Shown here: positions 22,576 through 35,477 of the stretch, in pieces
How the letters are laid out: every line of letters starts with the position of its first letter
Numbering within the stretch: the stretch's first letter is position 1
DNA from: Paulownia fortunei
Taxonomy: Eukaryota; Streptophyta; Magnoliopsida; Lamiales; Paulowniaceae
Length of the DNA: 64,000 bases
Assembly: GCA_019321725.1 (NCBI GenBank)
Contig: CM033124.1
Location: forward strand, 7,254,001 to 7,318,000
Reading direction: 5' to 3'
Program-made: the position numbers and the translations under genes
The notes under the pieces: generated by a model
What the model was told of the DNA's origin: nothing
Databases searched by the model: none
Seen by the model: only the letters and a program-made list of their open reading frames with translations

Positions 22576-25477
22576 TGTGATACCCGAGCCTCTTGCTACT
22601 CACATAGCCAAATATGATTCATGCATTACGTGTTTATTTTATATGCTATTTGCATTTCTATTGACATTGCATAATTTATTTCATTTTATACGACATTCTT
22701 GAATATTAAACTAAATTCTGAAGTTCTTGCACGGTATTAGTTATTGAATTTTCTAATCTAAGTAGTTGATTTTATATTGAAATAAGAAGAAAATGAGGTG
22801 GATCAATATTAGATATAAATGGGATATATAGGTTATAATTTTGGAAGTGTTAAAAGTGTTACTAGTAAACTTATACGGTTTAATTTGATTTGATCAAGTT
22901 ATTTCAAAAGTATATATTTGTAAATTAATATACTTGGGATATTAGACATGATATAATGTGATTTAAGTGTCCTATTACAAGGCCCATATATGCATATGAT
23001 TTTAGAAATGCAAACTAGATAATTCTTTAAGAATCAGATGCGAATCGGTTTGAAGATCGAATGAACGGACATAGGAATTATCTATGGGAATGAATGGTGA
23101 TTAAGATAGGTTGCAACCAAATAAAATAGGTGAGACACACAAGATTAGGGCTGCAAGATAAGGGAGAAAATCAGATTTGCCATTTACTTGCCACCTCATG
23201 CTTTCTTATTAAGCTTAAGCTAACATCTCAAGCTAACACCTCAACCCCTTCACCCTTAAGCAACGACCAGACCCTCATTTCAGCCATTTTCATCTTCCAA
23301 ACACACACCTTAAGGTCTCCAAGTGATCCAAATTGATTCCAAGTTGAAATAAAAGCAAGAAAATCAAAGGAGAAGTGATTACCATCAAGTTAACCTCAAA
23401 ATCTGCATAGGTAACACTTATCTACAGTTTTGCCTTTGGTTTTCAGATTATTATTAATGGTTTTATTGTTTATTAAGCTTTCAATATCTCTTATAAAAGT
23501 GTTAGGAAGTTTTTAGTTAGACTTTGGTGCACAAAGAAAGGGTTTTTTATGACAAACACTTAATAGGAAATACTTGTGGCAGAAACTATCATCTTACTGT
23601 TTTCTGGTGTTTTAGGCTTCAAAAGTGTATGGTATGTTGAATAAAACCTATAATTATTACCATTTACATGACCATATATGATTTAAGAGTATTGGAATGA
23701 ATTTTTATCAGTTGGAAATCGAAATAGAGAATGATATTGGAGAAACACTCAAAATGCCAAAATAGCAAAATCTGTTTTGGTGTGCTGTGAAGGAAACTAA
23801 ATTAAGGGAGCTAAATCCATTGTTTTTGGTAATATTATGACCTGTTTGTATCCTTATATATGTTATCTAAGTATGGTGAAAATTTTGGAGTGATTGAATA
23901 TACTTAATGGTGCCAAAACCATTAATCTCATGAAGTGTGCAAAACTGTCATGGTAGGAAACAATCTGTTTCAGTATGTCGTGAAGAGAGCTGAACTTGGA
24001 AAGCTATATCCATGATTTTTAGCAATTATATGATATGGTTACATTCATATACATGTTATCTAAGTGTGGTAAAAATTTGGGAGTGATTGGATATGCTTAG
24101 GGATGTTAAAATTATCATGCAACTAAACTTGACAGCAAGAAAATATGAAAATGTGAATCTGCCACATTTGATCACTTAGCATGTTTCAACCTAGACAAGT
24201 TGCTATTGAGTGTTAACAATTAGGCACATGCTATTAGAGTTATAATACTTCAATTACATGATGTTTGCATGTATTTAAGATGAGAAATTGAGGTATTTGA
24301 GGGGCTATATTGGGTTCTAGCTTGTGAAAGCTTGATTGTTAGCTTATAGCTTGGTGTTTAAGGTCTAGTATGAGATGTTGTGCTTTCAACTTGCGAAATT
24401 GGGAATGGTGCTTGATGTTGGGTAATATTACAGGCTATTTTACATCTAAGGTTGGAGAGGAATACTAAACAAATTTAGACTAAGCCACCAACCAAGTGAA
24501 AGGTAAGTAAAGATTCATTTGCAACTATAATGCATAGACATAATAGATGTGTGAATTATATGTAATATCATAAATTATATGTGCATAGTAGAGGGCTCTC
24601 AATTGAGTATACATACATGGGCATTGTTATTAGCACGTGCATGCATCATATACGAGCATTGTGATAAATCTTGCATTTGCATGGCATGATTCAGAGAAAG
24701 GAAAATATTTTGCTGACCACTACTAGTGCACTGAAGCATGCATGGATTTGCATGGTTTTATGCATGGATTTGCAGGCTCGCGTGCATGGATTTGCATGCG
24801 TATGAGTATGCATGGATTTGCATGCTTATATGATTATTGGCCATTGGATTATGGCGGTGTACAGAGCTCTTTTCTGGTGCATGGGATAGTAGCGTTGGTC
24901 AGGGGCCCAAGAACGAAATGATTTTGAGAGAAATATTTTGATACGTAAAATTGCATTGCGAGCATAGCATTTTGAGTTGCATGACTTGATATTGTGGATT
25001 ATTCTTTGACATGCATAATCTTTACTTGCTGAGCATTAGCTCATATAGTTTATGCATTGTAGGTGAGTACGACGATACTTGAAGCATCTTTTATTGGTTG
25101 GGCGGCGGTTGGAGCTCCTACAGGTGTCTAAGAGAGTGTGTACATGGATGACGACCTGTTGGGCTATTTTGTTGGCTTGTTATATTTTGAGTCTGTTGTA
25201 TTATGTTTTTTTAGATTGGTACTATATTTTGCTTTTAAAACTTTACTGTAAATAAGTATGTAAATATTGGGTCGTTGTGGGTGTTGAGCTTTTATATAAA
25301 TACCAATCCTGTTATATACATGACATGTGTTATAAAGTATTTTAAACAGGGTTGTACATGTAAGAAGTGATTTATCTTTTCTTAAAGTGTTAAAAAAAAA
25401 TATTCCATGCATGCACACAGGTTCTATCATGTCGAATTATAATATATATCTAGTTGTGTAGTAATGGGGGTGTTACA
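22576..25477 (+). repeat. 5' LTR of plus-strand Tekay
   Basis: This LTR is 2902 bases, starting TGTGATACCC and ending GGTGTTACA. It contains four copies of GCATGGATTTGCA at 24740, 24762, 24784 and 24810. The ORFs at 23130-23336 (plus) and 25164-25430 (minus) recur in the other LTR and are LTR sequence rather than genes. Confidence 0.95.
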
Positions 25478-25480
25478 GAG

Positions 25481-25497
25481 TGGTATCAGAGCCCAGG
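25481..25497 (+). other. Primer-binding site, initiator tRNA-Met type
   Basis: TGGTATCAGAGCCCAGG starts three bases after the 5' LTR. TGGTATCAGAGC complements the 3' end of plant initiator tRNA-Met and is the standard PBS of chromoviruses. Confidence 0.95.
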
Positions 25498-25648
25498 TCT
25501 TGATTCTGTAGACTGTCCATGTACATGATCTTAGAACTTGCAGAGTGCAGCCACGCCAGTAAGTTTTACATTATGATATATTGCATTACATATTCCATGA
25601 ATTATATTGGCCATATGTTGTCAAACTTGTGTAAAATAGCACTGTAAA

Positions 25649-26570
25649 ATGGTGAGAACTCGTGGTGAGAGCAGTGGTGGTGCCAGAGCGCAGAGAAATG
25701 AGATACCCACTCTGGTTAATGATCGAGATACCATGATTGACTGATTAACAGAGTTAATTGAACGACAGTCCGAGCAAATTCAGCAACTGATTCGACAAAG
25801 AGATAATGGTGAACAACCATGGGTGGAGGTAAACCAACAGCGGGCAGACTATATATATATGGTTGGAGAATGATTTAGGAGGCTGGATCCCCCACATTTG
25901 AGGATGCGATTGATCCTACCGCTGCAGAGGACTGGTTGAGGACCCTAGAAAACATGTTCCAGTATAGCAGGGTGCCAGTAGAGGAGAGGGTAATGTGTGC
26001 CACTTTCATGCTTCGCGGTAGTGCAGGCCATTGGTGGGACATGATCAGCAGCATAGAGGACATTACTACCATGAGCTGGGACAGATTCAAGGAGTTATTC
26101 CGAAATAAATATTTCACAGCCCCAGTTCGCATGATGAAAATGAATGAGTTTATCAACTGCGACAAGGAGCAATGACTATTGGGGAATATATTCGTAAATT
26201 TGAACAACTGTCCAGGTTCGCTATGCACATGGTCAGCACTGAAGCACTTAAACTAGAGAGATTTCTGGAGGGTTTGAGGCCAGAATTATATCGGGATGTG
26301 AATATGGCGGGTACTCAAGGGGTGACATTTTCACAGGTGGCTGAGAGGGCACTCGTAGCAGAACAGGCTGAATTGAGAATCGCTCGTGCACAAGAAGTTT
26401 GACAGCAATTCAGACAGCAGGGACAGAGATGGACTGCGGGGCAAAAGAGGCCAGTTCAAATGTAGAAGCTGATCCAAATACAGAAGTCGAGATTTAAATT
26501 TCAAGGAGAACAGAGCCAACAACAAGAAGGTCAAAATAAGAGACCACGAGTCGAATAAGGAAAAACACCG
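25649..26570 (+). pseudogene. Tekay gag, broken
   Basis: The start codon at 25649 opens a typical Tekay gag leader (MVRTRGESSGG). The Retrotrans_gag domain lies in two frames: 25936-26170 (WWDMISSI..WDRFKELFRNKYF) and 26172-26402 (TIGEYIRKFEQLSRF..LRPELYRDVNMAG). Lesions seen are stops at 25742, 25871, 26400, 26463 and 26556. One-base shifts occur at the C run 25889-25893 and near 26155-26172. Gag would form the virus-like particle that packages element RNA. Its end runs in the same frame into the zinc knuckle and protease that follow, as expected for a single gag-pol ORF. Confidence 0.92.
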
Positions 26571-29500
26571 ATGCCAGAAGTTGTGTGTCAGAAATGTGGT
26601 AATCGACATACTGAAGGCTGCTATATAAATACCAGGACATGTTTTCGATGTGGAATACCAGGACATATTGCTAAATTTTGCCCAGGTAAACAAAATCAAA
26701 CCAGCCAAAAGAATGTACCAGCCAAGGTGTTCACCATGACCAAGGCGGATGCAGAAGCAAATCCATCGGTGGTAACAGGTACACTTTATATTTCTAGTAT
26801 TCCAACACTTGTATTATTTGATTCTGGAGCCACGCATTCATTTGCATCCACTGAGTACGTGAAGAGGCTGGGTAGAATACCAGATGTAGCAGAAATCAGT
26901 TATAGTGTAACAGTTCCCTCTGGAGATGCTAGACAAACTGATCGGATTTTGAGAGCTTGTGCTATACTTGTTGAAGGTAGAGAATTACATGCTGATTTGA
27001 TTGTACTAGATATGAATGATTATGATGTTATTTTGGGCATGGATTGGTTGTCAAAGTATGGGGCTACTATCAACTGTAAGGAAAAGACAGTGACATTTCA
27101 ACTTTCTGGGAAAGAGTCTTTCACATTTGCCAGCATTGTGAAGAATTTCAGATTCCCTATGATTTCAATAGTGAAGGCACAACGATTACTCGATGATGGT
27201 TGCGAAGGGTACTTGGTGAGTGTCATGAACATTGAGGAACAACACCCACCAACTCTGAGTGAAATACCAATGGTACGGGAATATACTGAAGTATTTCCAG
27301 ATGATCTTCCGAGACTGCCACCAGATCATGAAATAGAGTTTGTTATTGACATACAACCAGGAACGCCTCCAATTTCTAAAACTCCTTACAGAATGGCTCC
27401 CTTGGAGTTGAAAGAATTGAAAGTACAATTACAGGACTTGTTGGATAAGGGACTCATCAGACCGAGCTTTTCACCTTGGGGAGCACCAGTTTTGTTTGTA
27501 CGTAAGAAGGATGGCACCATGAGACTGTGCATCGATTATCGAGAGTTGAATAGGGTCACAATTATGAATAAGTATCCGTTACCCAGAATCGATGATTTAT
27601 TTGACCAGCTTCAGGGGGCCGCAATATTTTCAAAGATTGACTTACGCTCTGGGTACCATCAATTGAAAATAAAGGAAGAGGATATCCCCAAGACGGCATT
27701 TAGTACAAGATATGGGCACTATGAATTTTTGGTGATGCCATTTGGATTAACTAACGCTCCAGCAGCATTCATGGATCTGATGAACAGAGTGTTTAAAGAA
27801 TTTCTGGATAAATTTGTTATTGTGTTCATAGATGACATTCTAGTCTACTCCAGAACTAAAGAAGAGCATGCCGCACATTTAACACAAGTACTAGAGGTCC
27901 TGAAAGTGAAGCAGTTATACGCCAAATTCAAGAAATGCGAGTTCTGGTTGGATCGTGTGGTATTCTTGGGATATGTTATATCAGGAGCGGGAATATCAGT
28001 AGATCCAAGTAAAGTTGAAGCTATCAACAACTGGATGCAGCCTACTAATCCTTCATAGGTGCGCAGTTTTCTGGGTTTAGCTGGATATTACCGAAGATTT
28101 ATGGAGGGGTTCTCCAAGATTGCAATGCCATTGACACAATTAACCAGAAAAGGGGTGATGTTTAGATGGACGGATATGTGTGAGCGAAGTTTCCAGGAGC
28201 TGAAAAAGAGGCTGACTTCAGCACCTATTCTCTCAATTCCATCAGGTACGGGAGGATTCGTAATTTATAGTGATGCATCAAAGAATGGATTAGGATGTGT
28301 ACTGATGTAGAATGGCAAAGTAATTACGTATGCATCCTGGCAACTTAAAGAGTACGAAAAGAATTACCCCACGCATGACTTGGAACTTGCTGCTATAGTA
28401 TTTGCACTTAAAATATGGAGGCACTACTTATATGGTGAACGGTGCGAGATCTATACTGATCATAAGAGCCTCAAATACTTCTTCACACAGAAAGAGTTGA
28501 ATATGCGGCAGCGGAGATGGCTGGAACTGGTAAAAGATTATGATTGTGTAATCAATTACCACCCAGGTAAAGCCAATGTTGTAGCTGATGCATTGAGCCG
28601 AAAATCCACACAAAGTACAATGGCTATGGCTTTAATTCAGAAATCAGAACTGAATGATTTGCAGAAAATGAATATAGAGATTTTACAGACAGAAGTAATA
28701 AAGGCAAAGTTGGCAGCCCTGACGCTTCAGCCTACGCTAATTGATAGGATCAAACAGGGACAACGAGATGATGAATATCTCATCAATATGAGAAAATATG
28801 TTGTCGCAGGGAAGTCTACTGAATTTAAGATGACTCAGGATAATATTTTACAATTTAGAGGGCGGTTTTGTGTGCCAAATATTGATAACATTCGGGAAGA
28901 TATTTTAAAAGAGGCACATTCAACCCCTTATTCAGTACATCCAGGGGTTACTAAGATGTATAGAGACTTGAAACCGCATTATTGGTGGCCGGGTATGAAA
29001 AAGGACATCGTCCAGCATGTGGAGCAATGCCTAACATGTCAGCAGATAAAGGCCGAACATCAAAGACCCGCAGGGACTTTGCAACCTCTACTTATTCCAG
29101 AATGGAAATGGGAAAGGATTACCATGGATTTCATAACTGGTTTGCCAAAGACTACTAAGGGTCATGATGCTATTTGGGTTATCGTCGACAGATTGACCAA
29201 GTCTGCTCATTTCCTTCCTATATGTTCTACCTATTCCATGGATCGCTATGCCCAATTATACGTTCAAGAGATTGTTAGACTTCATGGAGTGCCATTGTCT
29301 ATAGTTTCTGATAGAGATTCAAGATTTTTGTCTGCTTTTTGGAGGAGTTTACATAAAGCTTTGGGAACACAATTATCATTTAGTACAGCATGTCATCCTC
29401 AGACGGATGGGCAATCTGAACGAACAATACAGACGTTGGAGGATATGCTCAGAGCCTGTGTATTAGACTTCCAAGGTCAGTGGAGTAAATTCCTACCTTT

Positions 29501-30164
29501 GGTGGAGTTTTCGTACAATAATAGCTATCAGACTAGCATTGGAATGGCTCCTTATGAAGCATTGTATGGTAGAAAATGTAGGTCTCCGATACATTGGGAT
29601 GAAGTTGGCGAGAAGAAACTTTTGGGTCCAGATATGATTCAAGAAATGATAGAAGCTGTGTCACAAATTCGACAAAGAATGCAAATTGCCCAAAATCGAC
29701 AGAAAAGTTATGCAGATCGACGAAGAAGGGCGCTGGAGTTTGCGGTAGGAGATCAGGTATTTTTGAAAGTAGCACCAATGAAGGGCATTATGCGGTTTGG
29801 AAAGAAAGGAAAATTGAGTCCCAGATACATTGGCCCGTTCTCGATGATTGAAAGAATTGGTGATGTTTCTTACAGACTGGATCTGCCAATATCTATATCC
29901 CAAATACACAATGTATTTCACGTGTCTATGCTGAGGAAATATATTGCTAATCCCTCTCACATTCTGAAGAATGAACAAGTGGGATTAAGGGCAGATTTGA
30001 GCTACGAAGAAAAGCATGTACAGATTTTGTTACGAGAAGTGAAGCAGCTGAGAAATAAACAGATTCCATTGGTTAAAGTGTTATGGAGAAACCAATTGAT
30101 AGAAGAGGCCACCTGGGAAAGGGAGGACGAAATGAGAACTAAGTATCCTGAACTTTTTCAGTAA
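26571..30164 (+). pseudogene. Tekay pol: zinc knuckle, PR, RT, RNase H, IN, chromodomain; two stops
   Basis: One frame spans the region, interrupted only by TAG at 28056 and TAG at 28308. In order: zinc knuckle [14 protein letters not shown] (about 26640-26682), aspartic protease [11 protein letters not shown] (26815), RT with [26 protein letters not shown] and the catalytic [10 protein letters not shown] (27825). Next come RNase H (YSDASKNGLGCVL near 28270, [11 protein letters not shown] near 28455), an integrase zinc finger with YWWPGM and CLTCQQIKA, and an integrase core with the Asp, Asp and Glu of [16 protein letters not shown] and [10 protein letters not shown]. The GPF module ([21 protein letters not shown]) and a C-terminal chromodomain ([16 protein letters not shown]) close it. 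The chromodomain would direct integration to heterochromatin. The first stop falls between RT and RNase H, the second inside RNase H. Confidence 0.96.
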
Positions 30165-30193
30165 GTGAAATTTCGAGGACGAAATTTTTATAT

Positions 30194-30204
30194 GGAGGGG
30201 AGGA
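30194..30204 (+). other. Polypurine tract of plus-strand Tekay
   Basis: GGAGGGGAGGA ends exactly at the start of the 3' LTR (30205), the priming site for plus-strand DNA. Confidence 0.9.
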
Positions 30205-33094
30205 TGTGATACCCAAGCCTCTTACTACTCACATAGCCAAATATGATTTATGCATTATGTGTTAATTTTATATGCTATTTGCATTTCTATTGACATTGCA
30301 TAATTTATTTCATTTTATACGACATTCTTGAATATTAAACTAAATTCTGAAGTTCTTGCACGGTATTAGTTATTGAATTTTCTAATCTAAGTAGTTGATT
30401 TTATATTGAAATAAGAAGAAAATAAGGTGGATCAATATTAGATATAAATGGGATATATAGGTTATAATTTTGGAAGTGTTAAAAGTGTTACTAGTAAGCT
30501 TATACAGTTTAATTTGATTTGATCAAGTTATTTCAAAAGTATATATTTGAAAATTAATATACTTGGGATATTAGACATGATATAATGTGATTTAAGTGTC
30601 CTATTACAAGGCCCATATATGCATATGATTTTAGAAATGCAAACTAGATAATTCTTTAAGAATCAGATGCGAATCGGTTTGAAGATCAAATGAACGGACA
30701 TAGGAATTATCTATGGGAATGAATGGTAATTAAGATAGGTTGCAACCAAATAAAATAGGTGAGACACACAAGATTAGGGCTGCAAGATAAGGGAGAAAAT
30801 CAGATTTGCCATTTACTTGCCACCTCATGCTTTCTTATTAAGCTTAAGCTAACATCTCAAGCTAACACCTCAACCCCTTCACCCTTAAGCAATGACCAGA
30901 CCCTCATTTCAGCCATTTTCATCTTCCAAACACACACCTTAAGGTCTCCAAGTGATCCAAATTGATTCCAAGTTGAAATAAAAGCAAGAAAATCAAAGGA
31001 GAAGTGATTACCATCAAGTTAATCTCAAAATCTGCATAGGTAACACTTATCTACGGTTTTGCCTTTGGTTTTCAGATTATTATTAATGATTTTATTGTTT
31101 ATTAAGCTTTCAATATCTCTTATAAAAGTGTTAGGAAGTTTTTAGTTAGACTTTGGTGCACAAAGAAAGGGTTTTTTATGACAAACACTTAATAGGAAAT
31201 ACTTGTGGCAGAAACTATCATCTTACTATTTTCTGGTGTTTTAGGCTTCAAAAGTGTGTGGTATGTTGAATAAAACCTATAATTATTACCATTTACATGA
31301 CCATATATGATTTAAGAGTATTGGAATGAATTTTTATCAGTTGGAAATTGAAATAGAGAATGATATTGGAGAAACACTCAAAATGCCAAAATAGCAAAAT
31401 CTGTTTTGGTGTGCTGTGAAGGAAACTGAATTAAGGGAGCTAAATCCATTGTTTTTGGTAATATTATGACCTTTTTGTATCCTTATATATGTTATCTAAG
31501 TATGGTGATAATTTTGGAGTGATTGAATATACTTAATGGTGCCAAAACCATTAATCTCATGAAGTGTGCAAAACTGTCATGGTAGGAAACAATCTGTTTC
31601 AGTATGTCGTGAAGAGAGCTGAACTTGGAAAGCTATATCCATGATTTTTAGCAATTATATGATATTTTTACATTCATATACATGTTATCTATGTGTGGTA
31701 AAAATTTGGGAGTGATTGGATATGATTAGGGATGTTAAAATTATCATGCAACTAAACTTGACAGCAAGAAAATATGAAAATGTGAATCTGCCACATTTGA
31801 TCACTTAGCATGTTTCAACCTAGACATGTTGCTATTGAGTGTTAACAATTAGGCACATGCTATTAGAGTTATAATACTTCAATTACATGATATTTTCATG
31901 TATTTAAGATGAGAAATTGAGGTATTTGAGGGGCTATATTGGGTTCTAGCTTGTGAAAACTTGATTGTTAGCTTATAGCTTGGTGTTTAAGGTCTAGTAT
32001 GAGATGCTGTGCTTTCAACTTGCCAAATTGGGAATGGTGGTTGATGTTGGGTAATATTACAGGCTATTTAACATCTAAGGTTGGAGAGGAATACTAAACA
32101 AATTTAGACTAAGCCACCAACCAAGTGAAAGGTAAGTAAAGATTCATTTGCAACTATAATGCATAGACATAGTAGATGTGTGAATTATATATAATATCAT
32201 AAATTATATGTGCATAGTAGAGGGCTCTCAATTGAGTATACATACATGGGCATTGTTATTAGCACGTGCATGAATCATATACGAGCATTGTGATAAATCT
32301 TGCATTTGCACGGCATGATTCAGAGAAAGGAAAATATTTTGCTGACCACTACTAGTGCACCGAAGCATACATGGATTTGCATGGTTTTATGCATGGATTT
32401 GCAGGCTTGCGTGCATGGATTTGCATGCGTATAAGTATGCATGGATTTGCATGCTTATATGATTATTGGCCATTAGATTATAGCGGTGTACAGAGCTCTT
32501 TTCTGGTGCATGGGATAGTAGCGTTGGTCAGGGGCCCAAGAAAGAAATGATTTTGAGAGAAATATTTTGATGCATAAAATTGCATTGTGAGCATAGCATT
32601 TTGAGTTGCATGACTTGATATTGTGGATTATTCTTTGACATGCATAATCTTTACTTGCTGAGCATTAGCTCATATAGTTTATGCATTGTAGGTGAGTACG
32701 ACGATACCTGAAGCATCTTTTATTGGTTGGGCGGTGGTTGGAGCTCCTGCAGGTGTCTAAGAGAGTGTGTACATGGATGACGACCTGTTGGGCTATTTTG
32801 TTGGCTTGTTATATTTTGAGTCTGTTGTATTATATTTTTTTAGATTGGTACTATATTTTGCTTTTAAAACTTTACTGTAAATATTGGGTCGTTGTGGGTG
32901 TTGAGCTTTTATATAAATACCGATCCTGTTATATACATGACATGTGTTATAAAGTATTTTAAACAGGGTTGTACATGTAAGAAGTGATTTATCTTTTCTT
33001 AAAGTGTTAAAAAAAAAAATTCCATGCATGCACACAGGTTCTATCATGTCGAATTATAATATATATCTAGTTGTGTAGTAATGGGGGTGTTGCA
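30205..33094 (+). repeat. 3' LTR of plus-strand Tekay
   Basis: This LTR is 2890 bases and colinear with 22576-25477 at about 98% identity by hand count, ending GGTGTTGCA. It lacks 12 bases present near 25250 in the 5' copy. It repeats the GCATGGATTTGCA cluster at about 32369-32450, with the first copy mutated. Confidence 0.95.
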
Positions 33095-33099
33095 CTATA

Positions 33100-35463
33100 A
33101 CACTTTTAACCCTACACCACTTCACTTCATTCAGTAGTTAGGTTTGTTCTTCTTAGATTCATTTCCAATCTCTTTTCTATTCTTGCCTTTGTTATGATCT
33201 CAGTTATATTAAAAGATTGAAGCCCTCTTAAAACCTAATCTCAACCATAAGGCAATAGTCATTAGCTTAGCAGTAACTAGCCACTTATCCAATTGCTTAA
33301 CATGGCAAACATCATCCAAGAAAGTCTTTTCACACTGAGTGAATCAAATTTGATTTTAAGATATTCCCTATTATTAGAAAGAGTAGATTAAGATTGAACT
33401 TACTACTCATTAGTGAAGACATTGCTAGTTGACTATAAATTCTAAAAGTATTTGACATCACCTTTAAAAGCAATGTCTTTAATGCACGAATTATTTCTTG
33501 TCAAACTATTATCAACCATTTAACATCTCAATTCTCAATTGTCCCGATATATTTCTCTTAGGTACATCCATTAATCAATAAAATGATTCTCTCATTCGCA
33601 TATGAGACAATTAATCATATAGTTTACCCAAATAGTATAAGTAGTGTACTCTCTTTTCCAGTTTTGGTAAACCTGTTGATGTTTCCTCTATTGAGTAGTA
33701 TGATCCACATTAAGTCTTGCATGACTTGGTTGTTGCTCTCTAATTTGGATACCATGGTTAATAATCTTAGAGATATTATAAGCATGCCCATGTATACATT
33801 TGATTTCGTACTTTGCAAATTAACATTTATGATAATTCACCATAATACATAGATTCGAAAGGTCACATAGTTTTCAATCATCATCTATACCAAAGTGTTT
33901 ACTATCACAATTTTAATTTCATAGTACAAAAAATCTCATAAGTTCTATGTGAGAATTACTAAAATTCTTCCAAACTTAGAACTCCCACTATATTGCATAA
34001 TGTAATCATATATACAAGAATGTATCTTTCTATTCACATAGGAGATAAACATGTACCATCATATTGAATGCATAAAACTTAAGATAAATATGCATTCATA
34101 AATTTCAACATAATCATGCATTCATAAATTTCAAGCATCATATAGAATGTATAATTCCATGGTACAAATTAAACATGTTATTTTATGGCAACAAACATAT
34201 TAACATATAATCAATTATCTCATTTTAGGCTTCCAAAAATATCAAGATATTATACACTAATTGTCGTTCACTTCGGCTTCTTGCCAAAAATTATTCTCAA
34301 CCATCCAACAACCACCATAAATAATCAAAAATGGGAAAAAATATGTTAGATTTGGCCACAACGCCAATCTTAATACCCATATCATATTGAGCAAGTATTC
34401 GACACTTATAATCATAATATTTGAGTCTATAATCAATTTTATAGACTTATCACAGAAAAAAAAAATTATGTACTCAATAAATTGATAAAAATAAGTATAA
34501 GTGTCCCAATACTCCTACTGAGTAGCTAATATCTCAAAACAAATTTACAAAATTTACAAAAAAAAATTTCAAAATTTTTGTTACTTGAAAAATATTTTTC
34601 TATAATTTTCACCAAATTCTATAATATAAAATTCAGGAAAAATATTTTTATCAACTGAAAAATTAATTTTAATTTACAAAAAAATGGAAAATTAAATTTT
34701 ATCCGTTACAATATTTTTCCAGCAAAAATGGCTATCGGAACAGCCTAAACATGCCTACACGCACCTGGACTATGATTAAGGACATGTTTGGCTAGGCTGC
34801 TGAGCAGTCCACTTGCTCAGATTCTCCAGTAACTTTTAATTGGCTACTCCCCACATGTGCCACCTTCTTAGATTTTTTGTCAACTTTTTACTAGCTACTC
34901 CCCCATATTTTGATCTCTTGAATCTAATGATGGTGTTCGTTTTTAATTTTGAGCAACGTATTATGGTATATGAACTACACACTCTAACGCCAAGAGTGAT
35001 ATTGAGCAGGGCACATTGTTCATCATCTTCGTCAATATTGTTTCCAAAATTTTTTAGAAATTCTTAAATTCAATCTAAACTTTGAAAGGTCATCATATCT
35101 TATTCATTTCAAGGTCAATTTTCGCATATAATATATGGTTGGAAAGTCCTAGACAAGTGGAATCTAACCATATAAGTTTTATACAACAAAATCCATTATT
35201 CATAGACTGAAAATCAATTTTTCAGTCGTCTTATGGCATAAAATATCTCGTAATATACAAACTATATCATTATGAAACTTTTCAGATTATTTCTACCATG
35301 TATAAGCATACTTCTATTAAACATTTATGGTTTAATATGAAGCATATCAATATTTGTCAATAAAGACCCATCAAACTTTCATCATACGGGTTAAATACTT
35401 AATATCATAAAAAAAATTTAACACATAAAATAGAGCAAAAAAAATCAGGAATTCAACCAGTAT
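33100..35463 (-). pseudogene. Old copia relic, 5' portion (gag and leader)
   Basis: This continues the relic interrupted at 22575. On the minus strand faint gag-like text is seen at 33100-33500 (a QCEKTFLDDVCHVKQLDKWLV-like helix part, then a Lys-rich tail). The rest, 33850-35460, is AT-rich leader without coding potential. The plus-strand ORFs at 33583-33852 and 34840-35067 have no family features. A small hairpin is formed by CAGCCTAAACATG at 34742 and its partial complement near 34784. The assignment rests mostly on position between the PBS at 35464 and the insertion. Confidence 0.45.
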
Positions 35464-35476
35464 GCCTCTAATACCA
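35464..35476 (-). other. Primer-binding site of the old copia relic
   Basis: The minus strand reads TGGTATTAGAGGC immediately inside the LTR at 35478, a one- or two-base variant of the initiator-Met PBS used by copia elements. Confidence 0.75.
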
Positions 35477-35477
35477 T

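Larger units (their letters stand above)
22576..33094 (+). mobile_element. Structurally complete Tekay/Del-type chromovirus, Ty3/gypsy
   Basis: This 10.5-kb element has two LTRs (22576-25477 and 30205-33094), an initiator-Met PBS at 25481, and one gag-pol frame in the order gag, protease, RT, RNase H, integrase, chromodomain. A polypurine tract sits at 30194 and perfect CTATA target duplications flank the element. A hand comparison of the LTRs gives about 54 substitutions in about 2890 bases (near 2%), plus a 12-base indel near 25250, so it is the youngest insertion here. The C-terminal chromodomain and the ATTTCGAGGACGAAAT text just after pol are typical of Tekay/Del. It lies inside the old copia relic. 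Gag-pol is broken by seven stops and two frameshifts. Confidence 0.96.

Noticed and set aside
24740..24822. CRISPR-like spaced repeats
   Set aside because: There are four 13-bp units with 9-13 base spacers inside a plant LTR, present in both LTRs; no array structure and a eukaryotic context.
25164..25430. 88-codon minus-strand ORF, repeated at 32793-33047
   Set aside because: The two ORFs are the same LTR region; they are repeated because the LTR is repeated, and they run antisense to the element.
25481..25497. tRNA-like TGGTATCAGAGC sequence
   Set aside because: It is the primer-binding site next to an LTR; no cloverleaf or A/B box can be placed around it.
33583..33852. 89-codon plus-strand ORF
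   Set aside because: It has no domain signal, lies antisense in the copia relic gag/leader region, and is AT-rich with the residue mix of random ORFs.
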